Origin: Bacteriovoracaceae bacterium
GTDB lineage: Bacteria > Bdellovibrionota > UBA1018
Assembly: GCA_947447665.1 (NCBI GenBank)
Contig: CANFJX010000003.1
Coordinates: forward strand, 62,001 to 126,000
Direction: 5' to 3'
DNA length: 64,000 nt
Positions 41,410 to 50,380 of the stretch are shown here, piece after piece. Below the pieces are notes generated by a model. That model was not told the origin of the DNA. It ran no database searches and saw only the letters and a program-made list of their open reading frames with translations. Position 1 is the first letter of the stretch; each line of letters opens with the position of its first letter. The position numbers and the translations under genes were made by a program.

Positions 41410-44400
41410 ATGGGTTCAACCGCACGTATGGCAATAAGTTCTAAACATCCGCTAGCTTTGCCTACGCTCGTCTCAGTCGTTTTCTGTCCTGGTCCTCTCC
41501 GGTACCTCAATCTTGAGAGCCCATCTGAAGAGACACTTTCGGGCATCTTCACCGAGGATCTTCCTCCCGGTCGCAGGCCCGAGCCAGACGACTTCAGCTC
41601 TTTTCTAGTTAAGTCTGGCATCTCTTTTCAAGATGTACCTACTCTTTTTGGCAGCTCGCCTGCTCAGACCAACCTAGCTTGGTCGGGGCATTCTCACTCA
41701 TCCGAGCTGGAAAACTGCCTCCAGTATGTTTTTTCGGATGGACTCGTCATCACTGCTCGCGAAATCCTTTACCATCCTTATGCTTTGCGGATCCCTGCGC
41801 CACTCTTGCCCCTCTTATCACAGGTTCACTCACTTATGAGTCAATCCCCTTGGCTGCACCTTTTCCCCGAGTCCAGGGTAACCTCATGGGGAAACCTCAA
41901 GTCGGCCGAGCAATGCCTGCTTTCGATTCTATTTGAAACTCAAGCCGCAGCAAAAAAGCGCACCCCAGAGGACCCTCTTCATCTCTGGATCACCCCCACT
42001 CGGGATGCAGACGTTCCACGTCGCGCTTGCTCGATCCGCCAATTCGACGTCCTACTTGAGCTGAAGTCTAGATGGACAATCGAACCCACTGAACTCGGGA
42101 CCCCTGACCAGGGCGGAACTCTACTTTCTTTTAGGCAGATTCCATCTAAAGCGGACGGAATCATTTTGGAAAATTTCGAAATTAGCCCTGAAAAAGGCAC
42201 CTTGGTCTTTCATCCCTATCGAAAGTGTTTAGAAATCGTATTAAGCCAAATGATCGGTCGGGATGCCTTCATTTGGCCGAAAACTCCCCAACTTCCTTTG
42301 AGTTTTGAAATTCAAGGCCATCAAAAAATCCAAAAAATCGTTCAGGAAATTGACGAAAAGCTAAGCCAAAAAGACTACCCTTTGATTGTTCACGCAGCTA
42401 GAACCATCCTTCCTTCGTCTCAAATCACTCCTTTTGTTCATGTTGAAAAAAGTGGGCGATTTTTATTTGTTCGAGAATTTGAGCTTGCTGGTCAAAAATC
42501 GCAGGTGTGGAATTTACCTGCAATTGCCCAAACTTTTGTCCAAGGCCTGGAGGGGGGAATTGGCAGTACCACCGGAAGAGACCATCGACTCTACGCCCAG
42601 GACCGCAAGGGGCAACGTCGGGATCGTGACCTCAAAATACTCAAACACTCAGGGAGTTTCGCTCTCATTCTTTTGGAAACCCTCAGTTTTGCCCTCAGAA
42701 AAAAGTCATTTGAAGGAAAGCCCCTGGCAAACACTACTGATTTTTTCTCCCTCCTTTTTGAGCGCCTTGGAGTGCTTCTCTTTGAAATTGAGAAAAAAGC
42801 AGGTTTTTTCGAACTCTCACCTGCTCCACCCTTGGATCGCCTCTGCTCCAAAAATGTTATTGATTTGATCAAGCGAACAGTGACTAGTTGGTTTGAGCTC
42901 AAGGAAAAAGACCAAGAAAGCGTTTTTACTGCGCATGGCGAAATCTGCCTCCAAGGGGGCGCCCTGGTGAGTTTCCATCTTTTCGATGAACTCCTCTCAA
43001 CGATTGCCGTTAAGAGTCGCGGGCAATGCTTCCTTAAGCTGAGAGCAGGAGTATTTCCCGCCTTCACGGGCGAAGAGGGCTTCAGCGACTTACAGATGAT
43101 CTCACTCACCTCGGATGCGACATCTCCTCACCCCGTTGCTCTCGCGCAATCCTACTCCCCTCTGGGGCCTTGGCTCAATCATCAGCAAACTCTGCACACA
43201 CTTTTACCCCTGAGACAGGCCAAAATTCAGCTCTCCTATGACGGTTTGCCGCTGAGTGAAATGGATATTCAAGACTTTAAACCCGAGTTCAACCTCGTTG
43301 AAAATCCTGAGAATCCAGCCAATAGTGCTGAGATCGATTGGTTCGAACTCCACCCGAAATTTTTCTTCAAAGGGCAAGAGATTGGATCTCAGGGTCTAGA
43401 GCGACTCTCACGAGAAGGGGTGCTCGAATTTCAGGGCAAGATCTATTTAATTCAAAACAAAAATCTTCCAAATGTAAAAAGGCTTGAGGCGTTTTGGTCA
43501 AAAATTCAGGGGACTCAATCCTTGGCTCCCCGCCGAAGAACCCAAGACACTTTCCTGCATATTCCCAAAAGCCAGACTCTTGAAATGCTTGCACTCCGGG
43601 CCACTGGAGTCAGCGTTACTGGAGGAAAGCGCTGGGAGGAAATCTGCCGATTTTACGATAGCCTCAGCCAGCAGCGAGAACCTCTCCAAATTCCAACATC
43701 ACTCCGAGCAGAGCTCAAACCCTACCAAAAATCTGGGGTACGATGGTTAATCGACCTTTATGAGTTAGGGCTCGGCGGGATTTTAGCTGACGATATGGGC
43801 CTGGGCAAAACGATTCAAACCTTAGCCTTTTTGGACTGTCTGCGCGCCGAAAATAAAATGGGATCGGCTCTGATCGTAGTTCCCACTTCTTTGACTTACA
43901 ACTGGATGAGCGAGGCTGCGCGATTTACACCGGAAATTCCATTCAAAACCTTCCAGAGTAAATCAAAGTCAGATATCGCAGAGTTCATCTCTAAGAATCA
44001 ACAATTTGCCATGGTTTGCACCTATGGATTATTTACCGAACACCAGGAATTTTTTGAAAAGCAAAAATGGAACATCCTCGTATTCGATGAGGCCCAAAAC
44101 CTTAAAAACATTACCTCCAAACGGACCACGGCTTCCCGAAGTGTTTCGGCCCGATTTAAGATCTGCCTCACGGGTACCCCTCTTGAAAATCACCTCGGTG
44201 AGTTCTATTCCCTACTTGATCTCGCTGTCTCAGGAAGTCTCGGCGACCTCTCAGAGTTTAGAGATAAATTTGTTAACCCCGACACTCTCGATGCTGCCGA
44301 AATTAAATACCTCAAGCTCAAGGCTAAACCACTCATTCTAAGACGTACAAAGGCTGAGATCCTCAAAGAACTCCCCCCCAAGGTCGAGAGCACCATTAAG

Positions 44401-45120
44401 CTTCCCTTCGAACAGAAGCAGGAAAAAATTTACCGAGATATCGCCCTTTCATGGAACGAAAAAGTCAAAGGCGCGATCTTAAACGATGGAGAAGCCCGTA
44501 GTCAGATTCTCATGCTGACGGCCCTTCTCCGTCTAAGACAAGCCTGCTCAGACCCAGGTTCAATCCCCAACATCAAATACGTGGAGCAACCGCCTAAGCT
44601 CGGAGTGCTCCTGGAAGCGCTCCACGAAGTGACTGAAAGCGGGGAAAGTGCCCTGGTATTTACTCAGTTTCTTCATACTTTCGACCGAATTAAAAAGTCA
44701 CTCACTCAAAATAAAATTCCCTTCTTTTCACTCCACGGCGGCACGTCGCGTCCGGAGAGGGAGAGAATTCTTAAGGAATTTCAGCTTTTCCCCAAGGGAT
44801 CAGTTCTGCTCATGACACTCAAAACTGGAGGTGTTGGCCTCAACTTGGTCAAGGCAAGTTACGTGTTTCATTTAGAGCCTTGGTGGAACCCGGCCGTGGA
44901 AAATCAGGCCACTGACCGCGCGCACAGAATTGGGCAGCAGAAGGCTGTGCAGGTTTACCGATATCTAATGAAAGAGTCGGTCGAAGAAAAAATTGAAATT
45001 CTCAAGGAGAGAAAATCGGCACGATTTAATGCACTTTTCTCTTCGACCGAAAACGATAATGACATCAATCTCTCTGACTCTCGATTGACCCAGGCAGATT
45101 TTGAGTACCTACTCGGTTGA
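41410..45120 (+). CDS. SNF2-family helicase
   Basis: A protein of about 1236 residues. The C-terminal 450 residues are a full SNF2 motor: ILADDMGLGKTIQT (Walker A), TLIVVPTSL-like motif, LVFDEAQNLKN (DEAQ box), LTGTPLENHLGE, RRTKAEIL, VFTQFLHTFDRI, SLHGGTS, LMTLKTGGVGLNL and ATDRAHRIGQQ. The N-terminal 700 residues are not a recognised domain and lack the SWIM zinc motif seen in many bacterial SNF2 proteins of similar size. Related bacterial proteins are RapA-like remodelers of DNA-protein complexes; no defence-system partners lie next to it. The start is set by the promoter; no clear Shine-Dalgarno is visible. Confidence 0.9.
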   Translation: MGSTARMAISSKHPLALPTLVSVVFCPGPLRYLNLESPSEETLSGIFTEDLPPGRRPEPDDFSSFLVKSGISFQDVPTLFGSSPAQTNLAWSGHSHSSELENCLQYVFSDGLVITAREILYHPYALRIPAPLLPLLSQVHSLMSQSPWLHLFPESRVTSWGNLKSAEQCLLSILFETQAAAKKRTPEDPLHLWITPTRDADVPRRACSIRQFDVLLELKSRWTIEPTELGTPDQGGTLLSFRQIPSKADGIILENFEISPEKGTLVFHPYRKCLEIVLSQMIGRDAFIWPKTPQLPLSFEIQGHQKIQKIVQEIDEKLSQKDYPLIVHAARTILPSSQITPFVHVEKSGRFLFVREFELAGQKSQVWNLPAIAQTFVQGLEGGIGSTTGRDHRLYAQDRKGQRRDRDLKILKHSGSFALILLETLSFALRKKSFEGKPLANTTDFFSLLFERLGVLLFEIEKKAGFFELSPAPPLDRLCSKNVIDLIKRTVTSWFELKEKDQESVFTAHGEICLQGGALVSFHLFDELLSTIAVKSRGQCFLKLRAGVFPAFTGEEGFSDLQMISLTSDATSPHPVALAQSYSPLGPWLNHQQTLHTLLPLRQAKIQLSYDGLPLSEMDIQDFKPEFNLVENPENPANSAEIDWFELHPKFFFKGQEIGSQGLERLSREGVLEFQGKIYLIQNKNLPNVKRLEAFWSKIQGTQSLAPRRRTQDTFLHIPKSQTLEMLALRATGVSVTGGKRWEEICRFYDSLSQQREPLQIPTSLRAELKPYQKSGVRWLIDLYELGLGGILADDMGLGKTIQTLAFLDCLRAENKMGSALIVVPTSLTYNWMSEAARFTPEIPFKTFQSKSKSDIAEFISKNQQFAMVCTYGLFTEHQEFFEKQKWNILVFDEAQNLKNITSKRTTASRSVSARFKICLTGTPLENHLGEFYSLLDLAVSGSLGDLSEFRDKFVNPDTLDAAEIKYLKLKAKPLILRRTKAEILKELPPKVESTIKLPFEQKQEKIYRDIALSWNEKVKGAILNDGEARSQILMLTALLRLRQACSDPGSIPNIKYVEQPPKLGVLLEALHEVTESGESALVFTQFLHTFDRIKKSLTQNKIPFFSLHGGTSRPERERILKEFQLFPKGSVLLMTLKTGGVGLNLVKASYVFHLEPWWNPAVENQATDRAHRIGQQKAVQVYRYLMKESVEEKIEILKERKSARFNALFSSTENDNDINLSDSRLTQADFEYLLG

Positions 45121-46141
45121 AATTCATCGTTATTCTCTGATCCCCGTTTCGGCTCCTAATAGTCGCTCAACAGCAAATGTCAGACACGGCTGTTTGCTTC
45201 GATTTGGGTTTAATTCTCAGTCCCGAACACAAGAACATGTCAGTCCTGAAGTGGGATATGCGGACTGCTTTCCTTGGCCTGAATTAGGAGATGAACCTCT
45301 GGAGAAACAACTCGACTCGCTCCGAACGGGTCTACTGACTCCAATCACTGAGAGGTCCCTTTTTTTTGCCTGGCATGATGCTGTGGCGCGATCGGCGGGG
45401 GTCTCTCTATTTAAAGACCTAGAAATCCCACCAAGCCATTTTTTAGTCACGGATCTCGCAGGACTGAATGAGAGCACGATTCATTCTCAATCTAAACTCG
45501 GGTTTCGCCTATTTAAACTGAAGGTGGGCAAAAACCCAAAGACTGAGGCTTCGATCATCCGTCGTTTTACCTCAGACTTTGAATCTGAAAAAATGAAGCT
45601 GAGACTCGATTTTAATTCTTCCTTGAATCCTGAGACCTTAAATCAATTTCTTGACGACCTGGGTGAGGCCGCAGGACTCATTGACTTTTTAGAAGACCCC
45701 ATCCCCTTTGACCCGCGAGCTTGGGCGAGTCTTGAACGGGATTGGAAAATTAGACTCGCCTTGGACCGCATCAATCCGTCAAAACTAGAGCAGACGCTAA
45801 GGCAAATTCCGGGATCAGGAGTTTCAGTGATCGTGATCAAGCCTGCATCTCAAGATCCCACTCCCCTGATTAATGCAGCAAAGAAAAATGCCGCCAGCCT
45901 CGTTTTTACCAGCTCTATGGATCATCCACTTGGCCAGCTCTGTGCAGCCTGGTGCGCTGGGATGGCCGCGACACAGGGAACTAGGATGATCGAACCTGGG
46001 GGATTACTTTCCCAATCAAGTTATTTGGATCACCCGTGGCACGATGCGATTCAAAGCGCTGGACCCCACTTGATTATCCCCTCTGGCCCAGGATTTGGAT
46101 TGGACCACCGACTGGAGAAACTTCGGTGGGAGCGGGTTTAG
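45101..46141 (+). CDS. enolase-superfamily protein, o-succinylbenzoate synthase-like
   Basis: A 346-residue TIM-barrel enzyme. Catalytic residues of the muconate-lactonizing subgroup are seen as KLKVGK (Lys-x-Lys), LRLDFNSSL (metal Asp), FLEDPI (metal Glu), LALDR (metal Asp) and VIVIKPAS (second Lys). MenC-type proteins match best, but dipeptide epimerases have the same pattern. No other menaquinone gene is nearby. Translation starts at TTG 45101 within the last codons of the helicase gene, which is unusual but no better start is in frame. Confidence 0.72.
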   Translation: MSTYSVEIHRYSLIPVSAPNSRSTANVRHGCLLRFGFNSQSRTQEHVSPEVGYADCFPWPELGDEPLEKQLDSLRTGLLTPITERSLFFAWHDAVARSAGVSLFKDLEIPPSHFLVTDLAGLNESTIHSQSKLGFRLFKLKVGKNPKTEASIIRRFTSDFESEKMKLRLDFNSSLNPETLNQFLDDLGEAAGLIDFLEDPIPFDPRAWASLERDWKIRLALDRINPSKLEQTLRQIPGSGVSVIVIKPASQDPTPLINAAKKNAASLVFTSSMDHPLGQLCAAWCAGMAATQGTRMIEPGGLLSQSSYLDHPWHDAIQSAGPHLIIPSGPGFGLDHRLEKLRWERV

Positions 46142-46147
46142 AACAAG

Positions 46148-47065
46148 TCAGTATTCTAATTTTAGAAAACTCATCGAAAACCAAAAAACAGCCAAAACGC
46201 AGAGCAAAATAACTAGAACCCAAGCCTTAAAAAAACTTTTATTGAAAGGTACGAGAGAGTACCAAGACTTGAACAGGTACTTGGGGTTTGCGCCCTCCCA
46301 AACGGCTCTCATCTTGGGGAAGACCTCGTCGATCGTGCCAAGAAGGTATCTTCCCCCCGCCTCTGCAGTCCCCGAAGAAGGATTACCCCAGTAGGAACTC
46401 GGCTGATTTCCCCACCGAGAGCGGGCTCGACTCAAGAAGGATGAGTCGCGATCAATCGGAGGTAACGTTTGATAGGAGGCATCGAGTTGATTCGGAAAAA
46501 TCGCGAGTGCCACCGAAGTATCTCGCTCTCCTCCGTGCTCAATTGCGTCAAGCCACAACGGGGATTTAAACCAATCGTTACCCTTCACCAGGGATGAACT
46601 CACTGAGATTAAAGTCGGGCGGGGTCCGAATCGAAAAGGACCTGGAACCTTAATCAGCTGGGTACCTCGGCTCACAATCCAACCCGCATCTTCAATGGCA
46701 GTCAATTGCCTAGGGCCTAAATTTCCCGAGAAACAAGCAAAATGAAGAAACCCCAATCGGGTGAGTGAATGGCAGGCATCGACCAACCAATCCCTCAAAA
46801 CGTGAGGACGCACCGTGAGAGCCACTCGGGTTGTGAATGAATCAATCCCCAAAGGAGCCCTCGGCATGACTACTCCCCTCCACTCTGGCATCTCGTGCTC
46901 CAAATGTTGGACTGCCAGGAAACAAAGCCGATCAGCCTCTTCAAGATCAAGCCCCAACGGCAAATGGGGCCCGTGGTCTTCAAGCGGACCCACGGGGAAA
47001 AAAAACACGGTTCTATCCCGTGGGAGGGCTTCCAATTGCAAGGACGTTAGCTTTGTGAATTCCAT
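46148..47065 (-). CDS. creatininase-family amidohydrolase with C-terminal membrane anchor
   Basis: A 305-residue protein. The metal site of the creatininase fold is visible in PVGPLEDHGPHLPLGLDLEEAD (Glu, two His, Asp) and HGGERDTSVAL later. Where the enzyme normally ends, this one continues with a linker and a clear membrane helix (about 278-298, AWVLVILLCVLAVFWF). The family includes creatininase and MftE-type peptidases. The anchor is unusual. Its ATG immediately follows the TAA of the amidohydrolase gene, so the two are translated together and probably act in one pathway. Confidence 0.75.
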   Translation of the reverse strand: MEFTKLTSLQLEALPRDRTVFFFPVGPLEDHGPHLPLGLDLEEADRLCFLAVQHLEHEMPEWRGVVMPRAPLGIDSFTTRVALTVRPHVLRDWLVDACHSLTRLGFLHFACFSGNLGPRQLTAIEDAGWIVSRGTQLIKVPGPFRFGPRPTLISVSSSLVKGNDWFKSPLWLDAIEHGGERDTSVALAIFPNQLDASYQTLPPIDRDSSFLSRARSRWGNQPSSYWGNPSSGTAEAGGRYLLGTIDEVFPKMRAVWEGANPKYLFKSWYSLVPFNKSFFKAWVLVILLCVLAVFWFSMSFLKLEY

Positions 47066-48004
47066 TTAAACGGGTCCGAGATTGAGAATTTTTGCAGCAT
47101 TCTCTCCTAGGATAAGTCTTCCTTGCTCCTGGTTCAACAGGCCAGTGTCGATAGCATCTTGAATTCTGCTTTTGCCCAAAGTCAGGTTACTGCCTAAGAA
47201 GGGCCAGTCTGTCCCGAACAACACGCGCTCTGCACCAATTCGACGCACTGCCTCTCCGATGACCTCTGAGGGCTGCGAGGATGTATCCACCCAAAGATTG
47301 GGAAACTCCTCGCAGAGATCCAGGGCAGTGTTGGGCTCATGAAAATTCATGTATGCCAAAATAAATCGAACGTTGGGAAAGGATTCGTACCACTTGATAA
47401 AATTTTCAGCCTTCGCTTGGCTTGGGCTTCGATACAGGAGCTTGGACTGCACACACCCCGTATGCACGATCACTGGCAAATTCATGTCGTCCGCCGCTCG
47501 AAGTACCGACCGATAACGTGGAGAATTCACATCTTCTCCGTCTAAGGCTGGATGCAGTTTTATAGCACGGGCACCTTTTCCTACCCATGCCTTCAAAGCC
47601 TGCCCAGGCCTAGAAGTCCCCCGAGGAATATTAACCACTGGAATCAAGCGAGGATTCTCGGCCGCCAAACTCAAAACAAACTCATTGCTGATCCAAGGTG
47701 ACTGGGCAATCGCGACTGAGAAATTGACTTGAGCTTCATCCATTGCTGAATATAGGTCGCTCGGCGTGGACTCAAACATCAATCCCGGAAAAGGTAAAAG
47801 AGCGCTGAAAGCATCGAGGGGGTTACGGGCAAACAAGGGAAGATGCCTGAGGAGGATTTGCGCGCCATGCACCGATCTGGAAACGGGACGGAGCCACTGG
47901 CGGGCATTTCCCTTAAAACGGTTGACACCTTCTACTGAAATCATTTCAGAATTTTTAATTAAGTCAGGGAAAACATGACAATTAAAGTCAATTATTAAAG
48001 CCAT
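47066..48004 (-). CDS. amidohydrolase-related TIM-barrel protein
   Basis: A 312-residue member of the amidohydrolase-2 family (ACMSD-type). It has a DFNCHVFPDL start, where the usual HxH reads CH-x-F, IKLHPAL near 130, VIVHTGC near 170 and LFGTDWPFLG near 260, which holds the metal Asp. Loss of one metal His makes the metal state uncertain. Immediately upstream of, and coupled to, the creatininase-family gene. Substrate is unknown. Confidence 0.72.
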   Translation of the reverse strand: MALIIDFNCHVFPDLIKNSEMISVEGVNRFKGNARQWLRPVSRSVHGAQILLRHLPLFARNPLDAFSALLPFPGLMFESTPSDLYSAMDEAQVNFSVAIAQSPWISNEFVLSLAAENPRLIPVVNIPRGTSRPGQALKAWVGKGARAIKLHPALDGEDVNSPRYRSVLRAADDMNLPVIVHTGCVQSKLLYRSPSQAKAENFIKWYESFPNVRFILAYMNFHEPNTALDLCEEFPNLWVDTSSQPSEVIGEAVRRIGAERVLFGTDWPFLGSNLTLGKSRIQDAIDTGLLNQEQGRLILGENAAKILNLGPV

Positions 48005-48097
48005 TCAATAGCACCACCCAATTTTATTCATCCAGTTATCCAACTCGGTGAAAAGTGTCAATGGAACTTGGCTGATAAACCGGGTATAAGGGGATGC

Positions 48098-48514
48098 ATG
48101 AAAGCAGCTATTTTTAATGGTTTACTGGGAACTTTTCTATCACTTGCAGCCGGCATTCAAATTCTGAACCTAAGCTGGTACGATATCCTACTCTGCGTTC
48201 TTAGCTCTAACCTCGCTGCTCTCATCTCACTCCTCGGGACACTCCAAATTGAAAAAACCTCTTGGTTTAAAAAGCCTAAAATTCCGAGTGCCATTAAAAC
48301 CTGGTCCATTTTAATGAGTCTCTATCTCGGTATGATCCTAAACATGTCCCCACCACTTCAGACATTTCAAAACTTTGCGGTCCTCATCCTCCCTTTGGTT
48401 TTGAGCACTGGGTTCTCCATCCTATTATTTGGCCCCCTTCAGGACCAGTTGGTTCGACGGCAGCAACGAAGAGAAACTGCTTTCGCCCGAAATGCACATC
48501 TCAATCGCGCCTAG
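48098..48514 (+). CDS. hypothetical four-TM membrane protein
   Basis: A 138-residue protein starting at the ATG at 48098 (GGGG ahead). Hydrophobic segments fall at about 3-22, 26-47, 70-88 and 92-115, with a basic tail (QLVRRQQRRETAFARNAHLNR). No family recognised. A TTG-initiated longer form from 48068 is possible but unlikely. Followed 52 bases later by another small membrane protein on the same strand. Confidence 0.6.
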   Translation: MKAAIFNGLLGTFLSLAAGIQILNLSWYDILLCVLSSNLAALISLLGTLQIEKTSWFKKPKIPSAIKTWSILMSLYLGMILNMSPPLQTFQNFAVLILPLVLSTGFSILLFGPLQDQLVRRQQRRETAFARNAHLNRA

Positions 48515-48565
48515 CCCTCATTTCTTGTTTTCTCAATTTTCCGGCAATGATATACCGATTCCATT

Positions 48566-49063
48566 ATGGAATATAATCTGGTTGAAACTTGGCTTCGACG
48601 CGATCCCATTCGATGGATTGCAGGGATATTGGGCGGAATTTTTGCAGGTTTAGTGGCTATGGCCGTAGCCATGGCTGTTTCTGCTGCATTAGGTTGGGAT
48701 CCTCTTTTTCCAATCAAACTCTTGGGAACCCCCCTCTTAGGAGCTTCTGCAACTGACCTTCAATCCGCGCAAGGCGCGGTCGCTGGAGCACTGATCATCG
48801 AGGTCATTGCCGTATTCTGGGGCGTAGTCTTTGCACACTTCACCGCTACCAATTCAATATCAGCACTTTTACTGATGGGCTTGGCATGGGGAGCCTTCAC
48901 TTGGATTTTTACTTGGAATCTGTTCTTGCAATCATTCAAGCCTATTTTTGCGGCAAGAATCCCAGCAGGCCCTGCTCTTCCCGTTTGTTTTGCCTACGGG
49001 TTGGCTCTAGCCTCGGTTGCTTTGTTTGATCGAATGCTGCGACCCTCAACCTCCCAGACCTAA
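48566..49063 (+). CDS. hypothetical membrane protein
   Basis: A 165-residue protein with about four hydrophobic segments (14-40, 65-87, 95-118, 133-155) rich in Ala and Gly. No family name. It shares the strand with the previous membrane protein and converges on the adenylyltransferase gene, 10 bases away. Confidence 0.6.
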   Translation: MEYNLVETWLRRDPIRWIAGILGGIFAGLVAMAVAMAVSAALGWDPLFPIKLLGTPLLGASATDLQSAQGAVAGALIIEVIAVFWGVVFAHFTATNSISALLLMGLAWGAFTWIFTWNLFLQSFKPIFAARIPAGPALPVCFAYGLALASVALFDRMLRPSTSQT

Positions 49064-49073
49064 AAACCGGACT

Positions 49074-49568
49074 CTATCTTGATTTTGCCTTTTCTATCAG
49101 GCGGGTGGTGCTGCGACCCTCAACAAAAGGGATCGATCGAACAGCTCCACCCCAAGATAAAACGTCGGGTGCTCCTACAATTTGCTCAGCTTTCCAATCC
49201 CCTCCTTTAGCAAGCACATCTGGGCGGAGTTTCCGAATGAGCTCAATCGGAGTATCTTCCTCGAACCAGGTCACCCAGTCCACGCACTCCAAAGAAGCAA
49301 TGACCTCGAGACGGTCCTGAATTAGATTGAGCGGTCTTTGCGATCCCTTGAGCCTTCGAACTGACTCATCGGAGTTCAACCCCACAATAAGCAGATCCCC
49401 AAGATTCCGAGCCTCCTGCAAATAAGTCACATGTCCTTTGTGAAGGATATCAAAACATCCATTGGTAAAAACGACTCGGGAGGACTGGGATGTATCCAAG
49501 TGCAAACGCTTAGCTAGGTGCTCGACCGGGAGGATCTTATCAAGTAAGGAGCGGGTAAGTTTTGCCAT
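49074..49568 (-). CDS. rfaE2: heptose-1-phosphate adenylyltransferase-like (RfaE2)
   Basis: A 164-residue nucleotidyltransferase that makes ADP-heptose for LPS inner core. The nucleotide-binding motif [11 protein letters not shown] is at 36-46 and the closing motif [14 protein letters not shown] near the end; [14 protein letters not shown] and the [13 protein letters not shown] region are also typical. It is the stand-alone form of the C-terminal half of HldE, without the kinase domain. Confidence 0.92.
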   Translation of the reverse strand: MAKLTRSLLDKILPVEHLAKRLHLDTSQSSRVVFTNGCFDILHKGHVTYLQEARNLGDLLIVGLNSDESVRRLKGSQRPLNLIQDRLEVIASLECVDWVTWFEEDTPIELIRKLRPDVLAKGGDWKAEQIVGAPDVLSWGGAVRSIPFVEGRSTTRLIEKAKSR

Positions 49569-49634
49569 AAGGCATTCTAAATCAGGGTGAGAGTTTTGTC
49601 ATGGGCTGGATGACGTGCCCGAAGAGCCCCCCGA

Positions 49635-49675
49635 AAAACATTTCCTAGAACTCCTCACATGAAATGATTATCATG
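49635..49675. promoter_or_regulatory. operator-like half-sites upstream of the RDD gene
   Basis: AAAACATTTCCTAGAAC (49635-49651) matches one arm of the inverted repeat at 15147-15164 in 15 of 17 positions; next to it, CATGAAATGATTATCATG contains the CATGAAATG core of the opposite arm and an ATGAT-T-ATCAT palindrome (49664-49674). It lies in the divergent gap before the RDD protein gene. Confidence 0.4.
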
Positions 49676-49702
49676 AATAGTAACGTCCAGGGGAGATGAA
49701 CC

Positions 49703-50380
49703 ATGAATTCTGACCTAACACCAAACCATCATCAAAACTCTGAAGTTTCGTTCCGACCACTTCACTCCGGGATGGGATTTCATCCTTTCCCAGATGGCTT
49801 ACCCTACACTACCCCTAACAAAAATCGCGCTCCAGCACCCGAGCGACCTATGCCTACCCAGGCCCAGCCGACTTTTCGGGCACCCGTGAGGCAGTTCACC
49901 ACCCCAGTCAAAAGTCCGGTCAAAGTAGAGGCAGAGCCTAGAAAAATACCCCTCCTCAAAGACACCGGCGAGTCATTGGGTATCTCCTACTTATTGAAGC
50001 GAGTCGTAGCCTACTCCCTCGATTTTGCGATCCATTCCTCCCTAGTCACTGCAGTCGTAGCTCTGGCCTTCTGGTTTAATGAGATTGACCCCCGAATTTT
50101 GGTCGACTCGGGGATGCTCCTCGTGGCAGGGGTATTTCTTATTGGTTTCAACTGGTTTCTAGTCATGCTTCAGGAAACTTTGTTTCAAACTAGCTTGGGA
50201 AAATCTGCGTTTCGCCTCGTTCTGCCGACTTCCCGACTTAAGATCTTCCTGCGCGCTCTACTCTTCATCCCGAGCGCCCTATTAGGAATCGGCCTGATTC
50301 TCGGCCTGTTCAACCGCAAACGCCGCTGCCTTCACGATTTTCTTTTGGATGCTCAACCCATCCGAGTTACAAAACTCTAG
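49703..50380 (+). CDS. RDD-family membrane protein with disordered head
   Basis: A 225-residue protein. Residues 1-85 are Pro-rich and disordered. The RDD domain (about 90-220) starts with LKRVVAYSLDFAIHSSL, has three hydrophobic segments and closes with RAL.FIPS then RKRRCLHDFLLDAQPI. Family members include small transporters and membrane anchors; function here is unknown. GGGGAG precedes the start. Its end overlaps the TolC-like gene by 14 bases. Confidence 0.8.
   Translation: MNSDLTPNHHQNSEVSFRPLHSGMGFHPFPDGLPYTTPNKNRAPAPERPMPTQAQPTFRAPVRQFTTPVKSPVKVEAEPRKIPLLKDTGESLGISYLLKRVVAYSLDFAIHSSLVTAVVALAFWFNEIDPRILVDSGMLLVAGVFLIGFNWFLVMLQETLFQTSLGKSAFRLVLPTSRLKIFLRALLFIPSALLGIGLILGLFNRKRRCLHDFLLDAQPIRVTKL

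Noticed and set aside
41410..45120. SNF2 helicase as part of a DISARM or other defence island
   Set aside because: Neighbours are RsmE and an enolase-superfamily gene; no methylase, PLD or DUF1998 partner is present.
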